From positions 1 to 59,201 of the forward strand of contig QPGA01000016.1 of NCBI GenBank assembly GCA_003332265.1: a stretch of 59,201 nt of DNA, written 5' to 3'. Numbering within the stretch: the stretch's first letter is position 1; each line of letters opens with the position of its first letter. The position numbers and the translations under genes were made by a program. Shown here in pieces: positions 51,572 to 59,201 of the stretch. The notes under the pieces are model-generated. The model was not told the origin of the DNA, made no database searches, and saw only the letters and a program-made list of their open reading frames with translations. This stretch comes from Candidatus Accumulibacter meliphilus (GTDB taxonomy: Bacteria; Pseudomonadota; Gammaproteobacteria; Burkholderiales; Rhodocyclaceae).

Positions 51572-52822
51572 ATGCTGCACCTGCCCCATCAACCGCAACC
51601 GTCGGCCTACCGCGTGGCCATCCGCGCGGTGGCGCTGACCGCCGCCACCCTGATTTTGGCCGCCTGCGGCCAGAGCGCCGCCACCCAGCCCGCCCCCAAG
51701 GCCGCAGAGGTGGGCGTCGTCACCCTCAAGTCCCAAGCGCTGGACGTGACCCGCGAACTGCCCGGGCGCACCGTGGCCGCCGAAACGGCCGAGATTCGGC
51801 CGCAGATCAGCGGCATTGTGCAGTCGCGCCTGTTTGCCGAGGGCAGCGCAGTCAAAGCGGGCCAGACACTCTACCAGATCGACCCGGCCAGCTACCAGGT
51901 CACGCTGGACGGCGCCAACGCGGCGGTGGCGAAGGCCCGGGCGACGCTGCAGTCGGCCCGGCTGACGGCCGCGCGCCAGGCCAGCCTGCTGGCGGCCGAC
52001 GCCGGCTCGCGCCAGGACAACGAAACCGCCCAGGCCGCGCTATTGGAAGCGCAAGCCGAGCTGAAGTCGGCTCAGGCCAGTGCAGCCGGTGCCCGGCTGG
52101 ACCTGCAGCGTACCCGCATCACGGCGCCCATCGGCGGCCGCGTGGGCATCTCCACCGTGACGGCGGGTGCGCTTGTCACGGCCAACCAGACGACGGCGCT
52201 CACCACCGTGCAACAGACCGACCCGATGTGGGTGAACGTCAGCCAGAGCAGCGGCGAGTTGCTGAAGATGCGTCAGCAGATTGCAAACGGCAGCCTGCGC
52301 AGCGGCGCGCTGGCGGTGCGCCTGCAGCTGGAAGACGGCAGCACCTACGAACACGCCGGTGAGTTGGCGGTGAGCGGTGTGTCGGTCGACACCAGCACCG
52401 GCGCCGTGACGCTGCGTGTCAAGGTGCCCAACCCCGAAGGCCTGCTGATGCCCGGCATGTATGTGCACGTGCAGGTGGCGCAGGCCCATGCGCCCGAAGC
52501 CGTGCTGGCGCCACAGACCGGCGTGCAGCGCGACACCAGCGGCGGCGCCAGCGCGCTGGTGGTGGGCGCTGACGGCACGGTGGAAAAGCGCGCCGTCGAA
52601 GTGGCCGAAGTGCACGGTACGCAATGGCGAGTGACCAGCGGCCTGGCCGCGGGCGACCGCTTGATCGTGCAAGGCAACGGCAAGGTACGGCCGGGCCAGA
52701 TCGTCAGCGCCTTGGAGGTGGGCGCAGCCAGCGCCGAACAAGCCGCCAGCGCGGCGCTGGCCGCGACACCGGCGCCAGCCAGCACGCCATCCGCCGCCAC
52801 CCGCGTGGCCCTCAAGAACTGA
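51572..52822 (+). CDS. RND efflux periplasmic adaptor (MexA/AcrA type)
   Basis: The 416-residue lipoprotein has a lipobox ending at C32 (LTAATLILAAC), the lipoyl/hairpin region (RPQISGIVQSRLFAEGSAVK, LYQIDPASYQVTLDGANAAV and RTRITAPIGGRVG), a beta-barrel and a membrane-proximal domain (VPNPEGLLMPGMYVHVQV, VVGADGTVEKRAVEV). It links the inner-membrane pump to the outer-membrane channel. CGGAG lies before the ATG at 51572. It is 15 bp upstream of the pump gene. Confidence 0.94.
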   Translation: MLHLPHQPQPSAYRVAIRAVALTAATLILAACGQSAATQPAPKAAEVGVVTLKSQALDVTRELPGRTVAAETAEIRPQISGIVQSRLFAEGSAVKAGQTLYQIDPASYQVTLDGANAAVAKARATLQSARLTAARQASLLAADAGSRQDNETAQAALLEAQAELKSAQASAAGARLDLQRTRITAPIGGRVGISTVTAGALVTANQTTALTTVQQTDPMWVNVSQSSGELLKMRQQIANGSLRSGALAVRLQLEDGSTYEHAGELAVSGVSVDTSTGAVTLRVKVPNPEGLLMPGMYVHVQVAQAHAPEAVLAPQTGVQRDTSGGASALVVGADGTVEKRAVEVAEVHGTQWRVTSGLAAGDRLIVQGNGKVRPGQIVSALEVGAASAEQAASAALAATPAPASTPSAATRVALKN

Positions 52823-52837
52823 CGCCGGAGCCCTGTC

Positions 52838-55800
52838 ATGTCACGATTCTTCATCGACCGGCCCATCTTCGCCTGGGTCATCTCCATCGTCATCATGCTG
52901 ACCGGCACGCTGGCCATAACGCAGCTGCCGCTCGAGCAGTACCCCGACATCGCGCCGACCAGCATCGCCGTCACCACCACCTACACTGGTGCGTCGGCGC
53001 AGACGGTGGAGGATTCGGTCACCCAGGTCATCGAGCAGCGCATGCAGGGCCTGGATGGCCTGCAGAGCATGTCGTCCGAATCCACTTCGGCCGGTCGCTC
53101 GCGCGTCTCGCTGAGCTTCGTCGCCGGCACCGATGCCGACGTGGCGCAGATGCAGGTGCAGAACAAGGTGCAGTTGGCGCTGACCCAACTGCCCGAGTCG
53201 GTGCAGGACCAGGGCGTGACGGTGACCAAGTCGGGCACTGACTTCCTGATGATCCTGACCTTGACCTCCGACGACCCCAGCGTGGGCTCGGTGGACATCG
53301 GTGACTATGTGGCCACCAGCCTGCAGGACACCATCAGCCGCATCGACGGCGTTGGCGAGGTGCAGACCCTGGGCTCGGGCTACGCGATGCGCATCTGGCT
53401 CGACCCGGCCAAGCTCGACCGCTTCCAGCTGATGCCCTCGGACGTGATCAGCGCCATTTCGGCGCAGAACACCCAGGTCTCGGCCGGTCAGGTTGGCGCG
53501 CTGCCCGCCACATCGGGCCAGCAACTCAACGCGGTGATCACGGCGCGCAGCAAGCTGCGCACGGTCGACCAATTCAACGATGTGCTGGTGAAGTCGTCCA
53601 CCGACGGCGCCATCGTGCGCCTGGCCGACGTGGCCCGTGTCGAGTTGGGCAACGAGAGCTACGCCATGCAGGCCCGCTTCAATCGCAAGCCTTCGTCGGG
53701 CATGGGCATCCGCCTGGCCTCGGGTGGCGACGCGCTGGCCGTGGCCGACGCGGTGAAGGCCAAGCTCGAAGAACTGGCACCGTTTTTTCCGAACCAGATC
53801 CGCTACGACATCGGCTACGACACCACACCCTTCGTGAAGGTCTCGGTGGACGAGGTGGTGCTGACCCTGGCCATGGCGATGGTTCTGGTGGTGTTGATCA
53901 TCAGCCTCTTTCTGCAAAGCTGGCGCGCCACGCTGATCCCGGCCGTCGCCGTGCCGGTGGTGCTGCTCGGTACCTTCGGCGTACTGGCCGCGGCCGGCTA
54001 TTCGATCAACACCCTGGTGCTGTTCGGCATGGTGCTGGCGATCGGCCTGCTGGTCGACGATGCCATCGTGGTGGTGGAAAACGTCGAGCGCGTGATGCAC
54101 GAGGAAGGCCTGGGCCCCCGCCAGGCGACGCGCAAGAGCATGGGCGAGGTGACGCCCGCGCTGGTCGGCATTTCGCTGGTGCTGTCGGCGGTGTTCGTTC
54201 CGATGGCCTTCTTCGGCGGTTCGACCGGTGTGATCTATCGTCAGTTTTCCATCACCATCGTCGCGGCGATGGCACTGAGCGTGCTTGTGGCGCTGACGCT
54301 CACCCCCGCGATGTGTGCCACCTTGCTGCGCCCTCAGCAAGCCGCCGCGCCGAAGGGGCCGGTCGGACGCCTCATGCAGCGCTTCTTCGGCGGCTTCAAC
54401 CGCGGCTTCGAGCGCAACAGCACGCGTTACCGACAAGGTGTGCAGACCATGCTGGGCCGCGCCGGCCGCATGATGGTGATCTACGCGGTGCTGCTGGCAG
54501 GCTTGGTCTTTGCGTTCACACGACTGCCCACGGCGTTCTTGCCCGACGAAGACCAGGGCGTGCTGATGGTCATGATCAACCTGCCGTCGGGCGCGGCCGA
54601 TGCGCGGCTGGATGCCTCGGTGCAGCAGGTCGAGGCTTACTTCCAGAAGCAATCCGAGGTCGCCGGCGTGTTGTCGCTGCGCGGACTCAGCGGCGACCAG
54701 GCCAGCGGCAACATGTTCATCCGCCTGAAGGACTGGTCCGAGCGAACCGGCGAAGGCCAGGACGCGCAGTCGCTGGTGGCCCGGTTCAACCGCGAACTGG
54801 CCGCGACGCGCGACGCCAAGGTGTTCGTCTTGCTGCCGCCGGCGGTGCGCGGCCTGGGCAGCAACGCCGGCTTCACCCTCAAGCTGCAGGACCTGGGGGG
54901 CGTTGGCCAGACCGTGCTGACGCAGGCGCGCGAGACCTTGATTGAAAAGGCGAATGAAGACCCACGCTTGAGCGCGGTACGTGCCAGCGGCCTGCCCGAT
55001 GCGGCGCAGATCGAGGTGAACATAGACGACCGCAAGGCCGCCGCGCTGGGTTTGAGCACGTCCGACGTCAACAGCACGCTGTCGGTCGCAATGGGCGGCT
55101 CCTACGTCAACGACTTCATCAACAAGTCGCGTGTGAAGAAGGTCTATGTGCAAGGCGATGCGCCATATCGCATGACGCCGAACAACATCCTGCAGTGGAA
55201 GGTGCGCAACAGCGCTGGCGACATGGTGGCGTTCAGCACCTTCGCCACCGTCGGCTGGAGCAGCGGCGCTGCCAAGCTCGAGCGGTATGGCGGCCTGTCG
55301 GCCTACGAGATCGTCGGTTCGGCTGCCGAGGGCGTGAGCTCGGGCGATGCGATGGCGGCGATGGAAGAGTTGATCGCCACTTTGCCGCAGGGTATCGGCT
55401 TTGAGTGGTCGGGCCAGTCCTACCAGGAGCGTCTGTCGGGCAAGCAGGCGCCGATGCTCTACGCGATCTCGCTGCTGTTCGTGTTCCTGTGCCTTGCGGC
55501 GCTATACGAGAGCTGGTCGATTCCGTTCTCGGTGATGTTGGTCGTGCCGTTGGGAGTGATCGGCGCCGTGCTGGCCACCTGGGTCACCGGCTTGGACAAC
55601 GATGTGTACTTCCAGATCGGGCTGCTGACCACGGTGGGACTCTCTGCCAAGAACGCCATCCTGATCGTCGAGTTTGCTCAGCAGCTGGAGCAACAAGGCA
55701 AGCAGCTGATGGAGGCCACGCTGGAGGCCGTGAAACTGCGCCTGCGCCCGATCCTGATGACCTCCCTCGCCTTCGGCTTCGGTGTGCTGCCGCTGGCGCT

Positions 55801-55984
55801 GGCCAGCGGCGCCGGATCGGCCAGCCGGCGAGCCATCGGCACCGGTGTGCTCGGCGGCATGATCGCCGCCACGCTGCTCGGACTGGTGTTCGTGCCCTTG
55901 TTCTACGTGGTGATCCGCCGCTTCTTTGCCCGCCGCGACGATGCCGTGGCCGCAGTGCCTGCGGCGTTGCCGAGCGCCGCCTGA
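52838..55984 (+). CDS. RND efflux pump (AcrB/MexB, HAE1 type)
   Basis: The 1048-residue inner-membrane protein has the AcrB start MSRFFIDRPIFAWVISIVIM, the pore and docking domains, and proton-relay residues: the Asp pair in GLLVDDAIVVVENVERVMHE (TM4) and Lys in TTVGLSAKNAILIVEFAQQL (TM10). Full length for the family, with no frameshift. It uses proton entry to expel hydrophobic and amphipathic compounds. Long antisense ORFs here are compositional shadows. Confidence 0.97.
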   Translation: MSRFFIDRPIFAWVISIVIMLTGTLAITQLPLEQYPDIAPTSIAVTTTYTGASAQTVEDSVTQVIEQRMQGLDGLQSMSSESTSAGRSRVSLSFVAGTDADVAQMQVQNKVQLALTQLPESVQDQGVTVTKSGTDFLMILTLTSDDPSVGSVDIGDYVATSLQDTISRIDGVGEVQTLGSGYAMRIWLDPAKLDRFQLMPSDVISAISAQNTQVSAGQVGALPATSGQQLNAVITARSKLRTVDQFNDVLVKSSTDGAIVRLADVARVELGNESYAMQARFNRKPSSGMGIRLASGGDALAVADAVKAKLEELAPFFPNQIRYDIGYDTTPFVKVSVDEVVLTLAMAMVLVVLIISLFLQSWRATLIPAVAVPVVLLGTFGVLAAAGYSINTLVLFGMVLAIGLLVDDAIVVVENVERVMHEEGLGPRQATRKSMGEVTPALVGISLVLSAVFVPMAFFGGSTGVIYRQFSITIVAAMALSVLVALTLTPAMCATLLRPQQAAAPKGPVGRLMQRFFGGFNRGFERNSTRYRQGVQTMLGRAGRMMVIYAVLLAGLVFAFTRLPTAFLPDEDQGVLMVMINLPSGAADARLDASVQQVEAYFQKQSEVAGVLSLRGLSGDQASGNMFIRLKDWSERTGEGQDAQSLVARFNRELAATRDAKVFVLLPPAVRGLGSNAGFTLKLQDLGGVGQTVLTQARETLIEKANEDPRLSAVRASGLPDAAQIEVNIDDRKAAALGLSTSDVNSTLSVAMGGSYVNDFINKSRVKKVYVQGDAPYRMTPNNILQWKVRNSAGDMVAFSTFATVGWSSGAAKLERYGGLSAYEIVGSAAEGVSSGDAMAAMEELIATLPQGIGFEWSGQSYQERLSGKQAPMLYAISLLFVFLCLAALYESWSIPFSVMLVVPLGVIGAVLATWVTGLDNDVYFQIGLLTTVGLSAKNAILIVEFAQQLEQQGKQLMEATLEAVKLRLRPILMTSLAFGFGVLPLALASGAGSASRRAIGTGVLGGMIAATLLGLVFVPLFYVVIRRFFARRDDAVAAVPAALPSAA

Positions 55985-56005
55985 TTTCGTTTTTGGAGAT
56001 ACCCG

Positions 56006-57436
56006 ATGCTGTTCCAACACCTTCGAAACCCCCGCAGTGCGGCGGCTGTCGCGGCGCTGCTGTTTCTGAGCGCCTGCGCCAGCGCGCCACCGGGCGCCGC
56101 GCCTTCCAGCGAACCGCTGATCGGCAGCGTGGTGCCCGCACGGCTGGATGGTGCCAGCGGCAGCGCCACCGATGAGGCCCTGCCCGACACCGCAGCGACT
56201 TCCTGGCAGCACCTGATTCAGGACGCGCGTCTGCGCGCTGTTGTCTCCCTGGCCCTGGCCCACAACCGCGACCTGCGGCTGGCGGCGCTGAACATCGACG
56301 CCGCGCGCGCTCGGTACCGCATCACCGACGCAGCCCGCTGGCCCACCGTCACCGCCGGCCTGGGTGGATTGGTCTCGCGCGGCTCCACGGCAGCCGGCGA
56401 TTCGGGCGACATCTCGCGGCAGCTGACGGCGTCTCTGGCCATTACGTCATGGGAGCTGGACCTGTGGGGCCGCCTTGGCCAGCTCAAGGACGCTGCCCTG
56501 AACCGCTACCTCGCCACCGAGGCCGCCCGTGACGGCGTGCAGTCCGCACTGATCGCCGAGGTGGCGCAAGCCTGGCTGACCGTGCAGGCCAACCAAACCT
56601 TGGCCGAGCTGGTGCAGCAAACGGTGGATAGCCGCGAACGCAGCCTGGATGTGACCCAGCGCCGCTACAGCGCGGGCGCGCTCTCGGGCCTGGACACGGC
56701 CGCCGCCCAGGCAGCGCTGGAAACGGCGCTCGGCGACCGTGCCTCGGCCCAGACCAGCCTGACGCAATCGCTCAATGCGCTCCGTTTGCTGGTGGGCGCC
56801 GACGTGCCCACCGATTTGTTGCCCCAGGCTGACGCCACAGCCGACTCGGTGGCCCTGGCCGCGGTGCCGGGTGGCCTGTCATCTGAGGTGCTGCTGCAGC
56901 GTCCAGATGTGAAGGCGGACTATCGGTCGGTGCAGGCCGCCCTGGCCGAGGTGGGTGCTGCGCGTGCGGCCTTGCTGCCGACCATCACGCTCACGGCTGT
57001 GACGGGCAGCGCCAGCCAGGCGCTGACCGAGCTGTTCAGCGCCGGCTCGGGCCCTTGGTCGTTGGCGCCGTCGCTGCGCCTGCCGCTGCTGGATGGCGGC
57101 GCATCGAGCGCCAACGTGGAGGTGGCCGAGGTCAACCGCCAGATCGAATTCACCACCTACGAGCGCACGGTGCAGACCGCTTTCAAGGAAGTGGCCGATG
57201 CGCTGGCGGTGCGCGAGCATCTGGACGCCCGCTTGCAGGCCCAGGAAAAGCTGGTGGATGCCTACCAGCGCAGCCTCCTGCTCACCGAGCGTCAATACCA
57301 GGCGGGCTCGGTCAACGCGCTGATCGTACTGGATGCGCAACGCTCGCTGTATGCCGCACAGCAGGGTCTGATTGGGCTGCGCCTGACCGAGCAGGCCAAC
57401 CGGCTTGCGCTCTACAAGGCGCTGGGCGGGGCTTGA
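56006..57436 (+). CDS. Outer-membrane efflux channel (OprM/NodT lipoprotein)
   Basis: The 476-residue lipoprotein has a lipobox ending at C24 (LLFLSACAS), then the two-fold TolC-like repeats: ARYRITDAARWPTVTAGLGG, SLAITSWELDLWGRLGQLKD, SRERSLDVTQRRYSAGALSG, and in the second half LLQRPDVKADYRSVQAALAE and LTERQYQAGSVNALIVLDAQ. It completes the tripartite pump; 21 bp follow the pump stop codon, within which TTTTTGGAG is the ribosome-binding site. No terminator is evident downstream. Confidence 0.95.
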   Translation: MLFQHLRNPRSAAAVAALLFLSACASAPPGAAPSSEPLIGSVVPARLDGASGSATDEALPDTAATSWQHLIQDARLRAVVSLALAHNRDLRLAALNIDAARARYRITDAARWPTVTAGLGGLVSRGSTAAGDSGDISRQLTASLAITSWELDLWGRLGQLKDAALNRYLATEAARDGVQSALIAEVAQAWLTVQANQTLAELVQQTVDSRERSLDVTQRRYSAGALSGLDTAAAQAALETALGDRASAQTSLTQSLNALRLLVGADVPTDLLPQADATADSVALAAVPGGLSSEVLLQRPDVKADYRSVQAALAEVGAARAALLPTITLTAVTGSASQALTELFSAGSGPWSLAPSLRLPLLDGGASSANVEVAEVNRQIEFTTYERTVQTAFKEVADALAVREHLDARLQAQEKLVDAYQRSLLLTERQYQAGSVNALIVLDAQRSLYAAQQGLIGLRLTEQANRLALYKALGGA

Positions 57437-57995
57437 AGGGTCGGTAGTCCGAGCGCGCTGCAGACAAAGCGATGCTGGGGTCCGCTGGGTGGGGCAAAGG
57501 CCGGTGGCACGCATGAAGCGGCGGCGTCGCGCGCGCTCGCCGGTCGAGGGTGGGGGCCGCTCACCCGTCCCCGCGAACAGAAGGCCGAAGTCGGGCGACT
57601 GAAGGCAGTGCTGCATCCGAGCCGCAGCGAACTGTCTACGCCGAATCGCAGCGCGCCGCGAAAGTTCTGTGTGTGCAGGACCGATTCGACGTCAAACCGC
57701 CCTGGGATTGGAAGAGCGGCGACTGAATGAAAACGGAGCTATGATTTCTGCCATACCACCAGCTTCATCGATCGCTTCGCTGCGCTCTCCCCAGTGCAGT
57801 GAATGTCGCTGAAGGGTCGCAAATACTCGGTGACAGACAGGCCACTTCCAGGGAACGAAATTTCATCGACCGCTTTCCGGCGATGAATTCGAAGAGATGG
57901 CGGTCGCGTCGCGACCCAGAAGAGCCATTCGAGCTTTTCGGATACATGTCGGTTTTCTTTACACGTTTGACTCGTTTTTCCACAGAAAGGCCGTT
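57437..57995. other. Intergenic region with dispersed repeat D, copy 2
   Basis: No gene is supported. At 57805-57930 the motifs AAGGGTCGCAAA, GGGAACGAAATT, GACCGCTTTCCGGCGATGAA and GGTCGCGTCGCGACC parallel the repeat at 40305-40440. The 3' part becomes AT-rich toward the PEP-CTERM promoter. Confidence 0.5.
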
Positions 57996-58041
57996 TGCCA
58001 CAAATAATTGTTTGATTATATGGAACAATATTTTTGTGGCA
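57996..58041. promoter_or_regulatory. Long imperfect palindrome upstream of the PEP-CTERM gene
   Basis: TGCCACAAATAATTGTT and AACAATATTTTTGTGGCA are near-complementary arms (one extra base on the right) around an 11-bp AT-rich centre. The right arm overlaps the -24 element at 58037. It looks like the site of a dimeric activator or repressor. Confidence 0.6.
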
Positions 58042-58052
58042 CGAAACATGCT
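58037..58052 (+). promoter_or_regulatory. Sigma-54 (RpoN) promoter
   Basis: TGGCACGAAACATGCT has GG (58038-58039), ten bases, GC (58050-58051), the strict -24/-12 spacing, with the full TGGCAC box. It lies 52 bp before the PEP-CTERM gene start. In exosortase-containing bacteria PEP-CTERM genes are known to be driven by RpoN with the PrsK/PrsR pair. Confidence 0.7.
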
Positions 58053-58103
58053 TTGAACGGACGAAAGCGAGCTGTGCAGCCGCCAAAACCGAGGAGAAAC
58101 TAC

Positions 58104-58670
58104 ATGACTATTCGTCGACTTGACATCAAGGCCTTGCTCGCAGCGGGCGCTGTTGCAACACTGCTGCTCGCAGCGCCTGCCGCACAGGCAACGCTGATCG
58201 GCGACACTGTAAATTGCGCGACTACCGGCCCGGATCACTGGGTTTGCAATCAAGCGAGCGCTGTCGTCGGTTCGGGGTCTGAGTTCAAACTCTCGTCGTT
58301 GGGTACGGAAGTGTTCAATGTCGACATCGGTGCGTCGTCGATACGCATTGACTACACGGGTTCCGGCGATCTGGGTACCGGTGCGAACGAACGGCTGATC
58401 CTCAGCGATCTCGACTGGGTGGGTATGGCCGGCAGCATCATCGGCATCGCCAATTTTGCCACCGCGAACACGCTTAGAATGGAAGCCAGCGACGTGGCCT
58501 TCTCCGCGCACGGAGTCGACATTGACTTCAATAGTGCGAGTTTTTCCCCGGGAGCCTTCCTCTCGTTCGACCTCGTCACCCGGCACCAAGTACCGGAACC
58601 GGCAAGTGCAGTGCTCGTCGGACTGGGCATGATGGCACTCGCCATTCGACGCCGTCGCGCTACGGACTGA
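58104..58670 (+). CDS. PEP-CTERM sorting-domain protein
   Basis: The 188-residue exported protein has a signal peptide (DIKALLAAGAVATLLLAAPA, cleaved near AQA), a beta-rich Ser/Gly/Asn-rich body with two Cys (CATTGPDHWVC), and the tripartite C-terminal signal: VPEPASAVLVGLGMMALA followed by RRRR. The VPEP motif is recognised by exosortase (EpsH/XrtA), which cleaves the tail and delivers the protein to the envelope or exopolysaccharide matrix. A GAGGAG site is 7 bases upstream. No exosortase gene is in the window. Confidence 0.93.
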   Translation: MTIRRLDIKALLAAGAVATLLLAAPAAQATLIGDTVNCATTGPDHWVCNQASAVVGSGSEFKLSSLGTEVFNVDIGASSIRIDYTGSGDLGTGANERLILSDLDWVGMAGSIIGIANFATANTLRMEASDVAFSAHGVDIDFNSASFSPGAFLSFDLVTRHQVPEPASAVLVGLGMMALAIRRRRATD

Positions 58671-58679
58671 ACTTCCTTC

Positions 58680-58708
58680 GGGCCGGACCCCGCAACGGGC
58701 TCCGGCCC
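58680..58708 (+). terminator. Hairpin after the PEP-CTERM gene
   Basis: GGGCCGGA/TCCGGCCC stem with a 13-nt interior begins 10 bp past the stop codon. No T tract follows, so termination is only probable. Confidence 0.5.
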
Positions 58709-58884
58709 GCGCGACGCATCAGGATGTCGAGGGTTTCCGCGTAAGAGAGTCGCGACCGGGACCTCCGTACCTCGGAATGGCCGCTCCATTGTCTTAACAG
58801 CCATTTGCGCCGGAGACGTCAACGGCTGCCGCTGGCCGGGAGGGTGAGGCCGCCAACGGCTGCTTCGTAGACGCGAAGTCTATC

Positions 58885-58933
58885 TAACGGTCATGACAGT
58901 CGAGGCACCCCAGATGATGAAAGTCATGACCGT
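58885..58933 (+). repeat. Dispersed element, copy 3 (head only)
   Basis: TAACGGTCATGAC, CGAGGCACCCCAGATGATGA and GTCATGACCGT match the palindrome-bounded head of the elements at 19664 and 23099; the hairpin and tail are absent. Confidence 0.7.
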
Positions 58934-58949
58934 CTGTTCGCAGTAACAG

Positions 58950-59201
58950 CAGTAAGTCTAGCGGATTGAAGTCCCGTCTGGGGAGTTGTCCGTACGCCCC
59001 GGTAGCATGAGGAAGCGGCGTCGTGGTGACACGGGGTCGTGAGTTTCCAAACAGCAAGAGAGCAGGCCGTAACGTAAGTGAACCTATGAGTAGCCTCGTA
59101 AATGAGCTGGAGAAGCCGACCCTGTGGACGGAAGGGGAAGGCCGTTGGGTGGGCGCTGGAATAACGGAAGTGGCGTCAATCGACTCCCGGGGTAGCAGGG
59201 A
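58950..59201 (+). ncRNA. Probable group II intron 5' region (runs off the window)
   Basis: Non-coding sequence with the look of group II intron domain I: GCAGGCCGTAACGTAAGTGA, ACCTATGAGTAGCCTCGTA, GAAGCCGACCCTGTGGACGG and GGAATAACGGAAGTGGCGTC. I recognise these blocks from intron RNAs that precede LtrA-type reverse transcriptase genes. The exact 5' splice site (GUGYG-like) cannot be placed, and no maturase ORF is reached before the window ends. Confidence 0.45.

Noticed and set aside
52841-55153. 770-codon minus-strand ORF within the RND pump gene
   Set aside because: His/Gln/Arg-rich composition typical of antisense frames in high-GC genes; the opposite strand is a full-length AcrB-type pump.

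Overview
The window is GC-rich (clearly above 60 %) proteobacterial chromosome. The NhaR-type regulator, BaeSR-like/RND module, PEP-CTERM protein with a sigma-54-type promoter, arsenosugar-type glycosyltransferases and a betaproteobacterial-style type III-A CRISPR locus suggest a betaproteobacterium, perhaps Rhodocyclales/'Candidatus Accumulibacter'-like. That placement is inference from gene content; there is no rRNA or tRNA in the window.

Layout. 1-2000: end of a repeat-rich protein entering from the left edge, a small ORF, csx16, and a duplicated segment next to a MITE-like element. 2050-17035: a complete type III-A CRISPR-Cas locus on the minus strand. In transcription order it is CARF-wHTH (TIGR02584-like), csx1-like CARF-HEPN, cas10, csm2, csm3, csm4, csm5, cas6, a 48-repeat array, cas2, cas1 and a second, different cas2. 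17.6-31 kb: ordinary chromosome (TPR protein, DUF6776-like, arginase, cytochrome c, DUF6969-like, zf-HC2, two arsenosugar-type glycosyltransferases, Tim44-like, nhaR, HPF, Bax-inhibitor-like, moaA, moeA) with dispersed repeats. 31.2-38.5 kb: a decayed defence/mobile zone, with a broken DUF433/DUF5615 pair, a wrecked type I restriction system (hsdR deleted and frameshifted into hsdS, rhuM, frameshifted hsdM), truncated transporter and hydrolase remnants, and an intact Phd/PIN toxin-antitoxin. 38.7-44.5 kb: small promoterless-looking genes separated by attC-like hairpins (an integrase-less cassette cluster) and two DUF1254 paralogs. 44.6-48.7 kb: a MITE, a LysR regulator divergent from a carboxymuconolactone-decarboxylase/PPOX-reductase/DUF1348 operon. 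49.4-57.4 kb: BaeSR-like two-component system divergent from an RND tripartite efflux operon. 58-59.2 kb: PEP-CTERM gene with sigma-54 promoter and palindrome, then probable group II intron RNA sequence running off the right edge.

How it works together. The CRISPR locus carries a full cyclic-oligoadenylate circuit: Cas10 with intact HD and GGDD (synthase), a CARF-HEPN nuclease (effector), a CARF-wHTH protein (sensor, ring-nuclease family and possible regulator) and Csx16 (predicted ring nuclease). The repeat handle and the coding sense of several spacers both indicate leftward transcription, giving crRNAs antisense to target mRNA as type III interference needs. The array abuts the 3' end of cas6 with no intergenic leader, and cas1 is flanked by two unlike cas2 genes. 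These are the most unusual features of the window.
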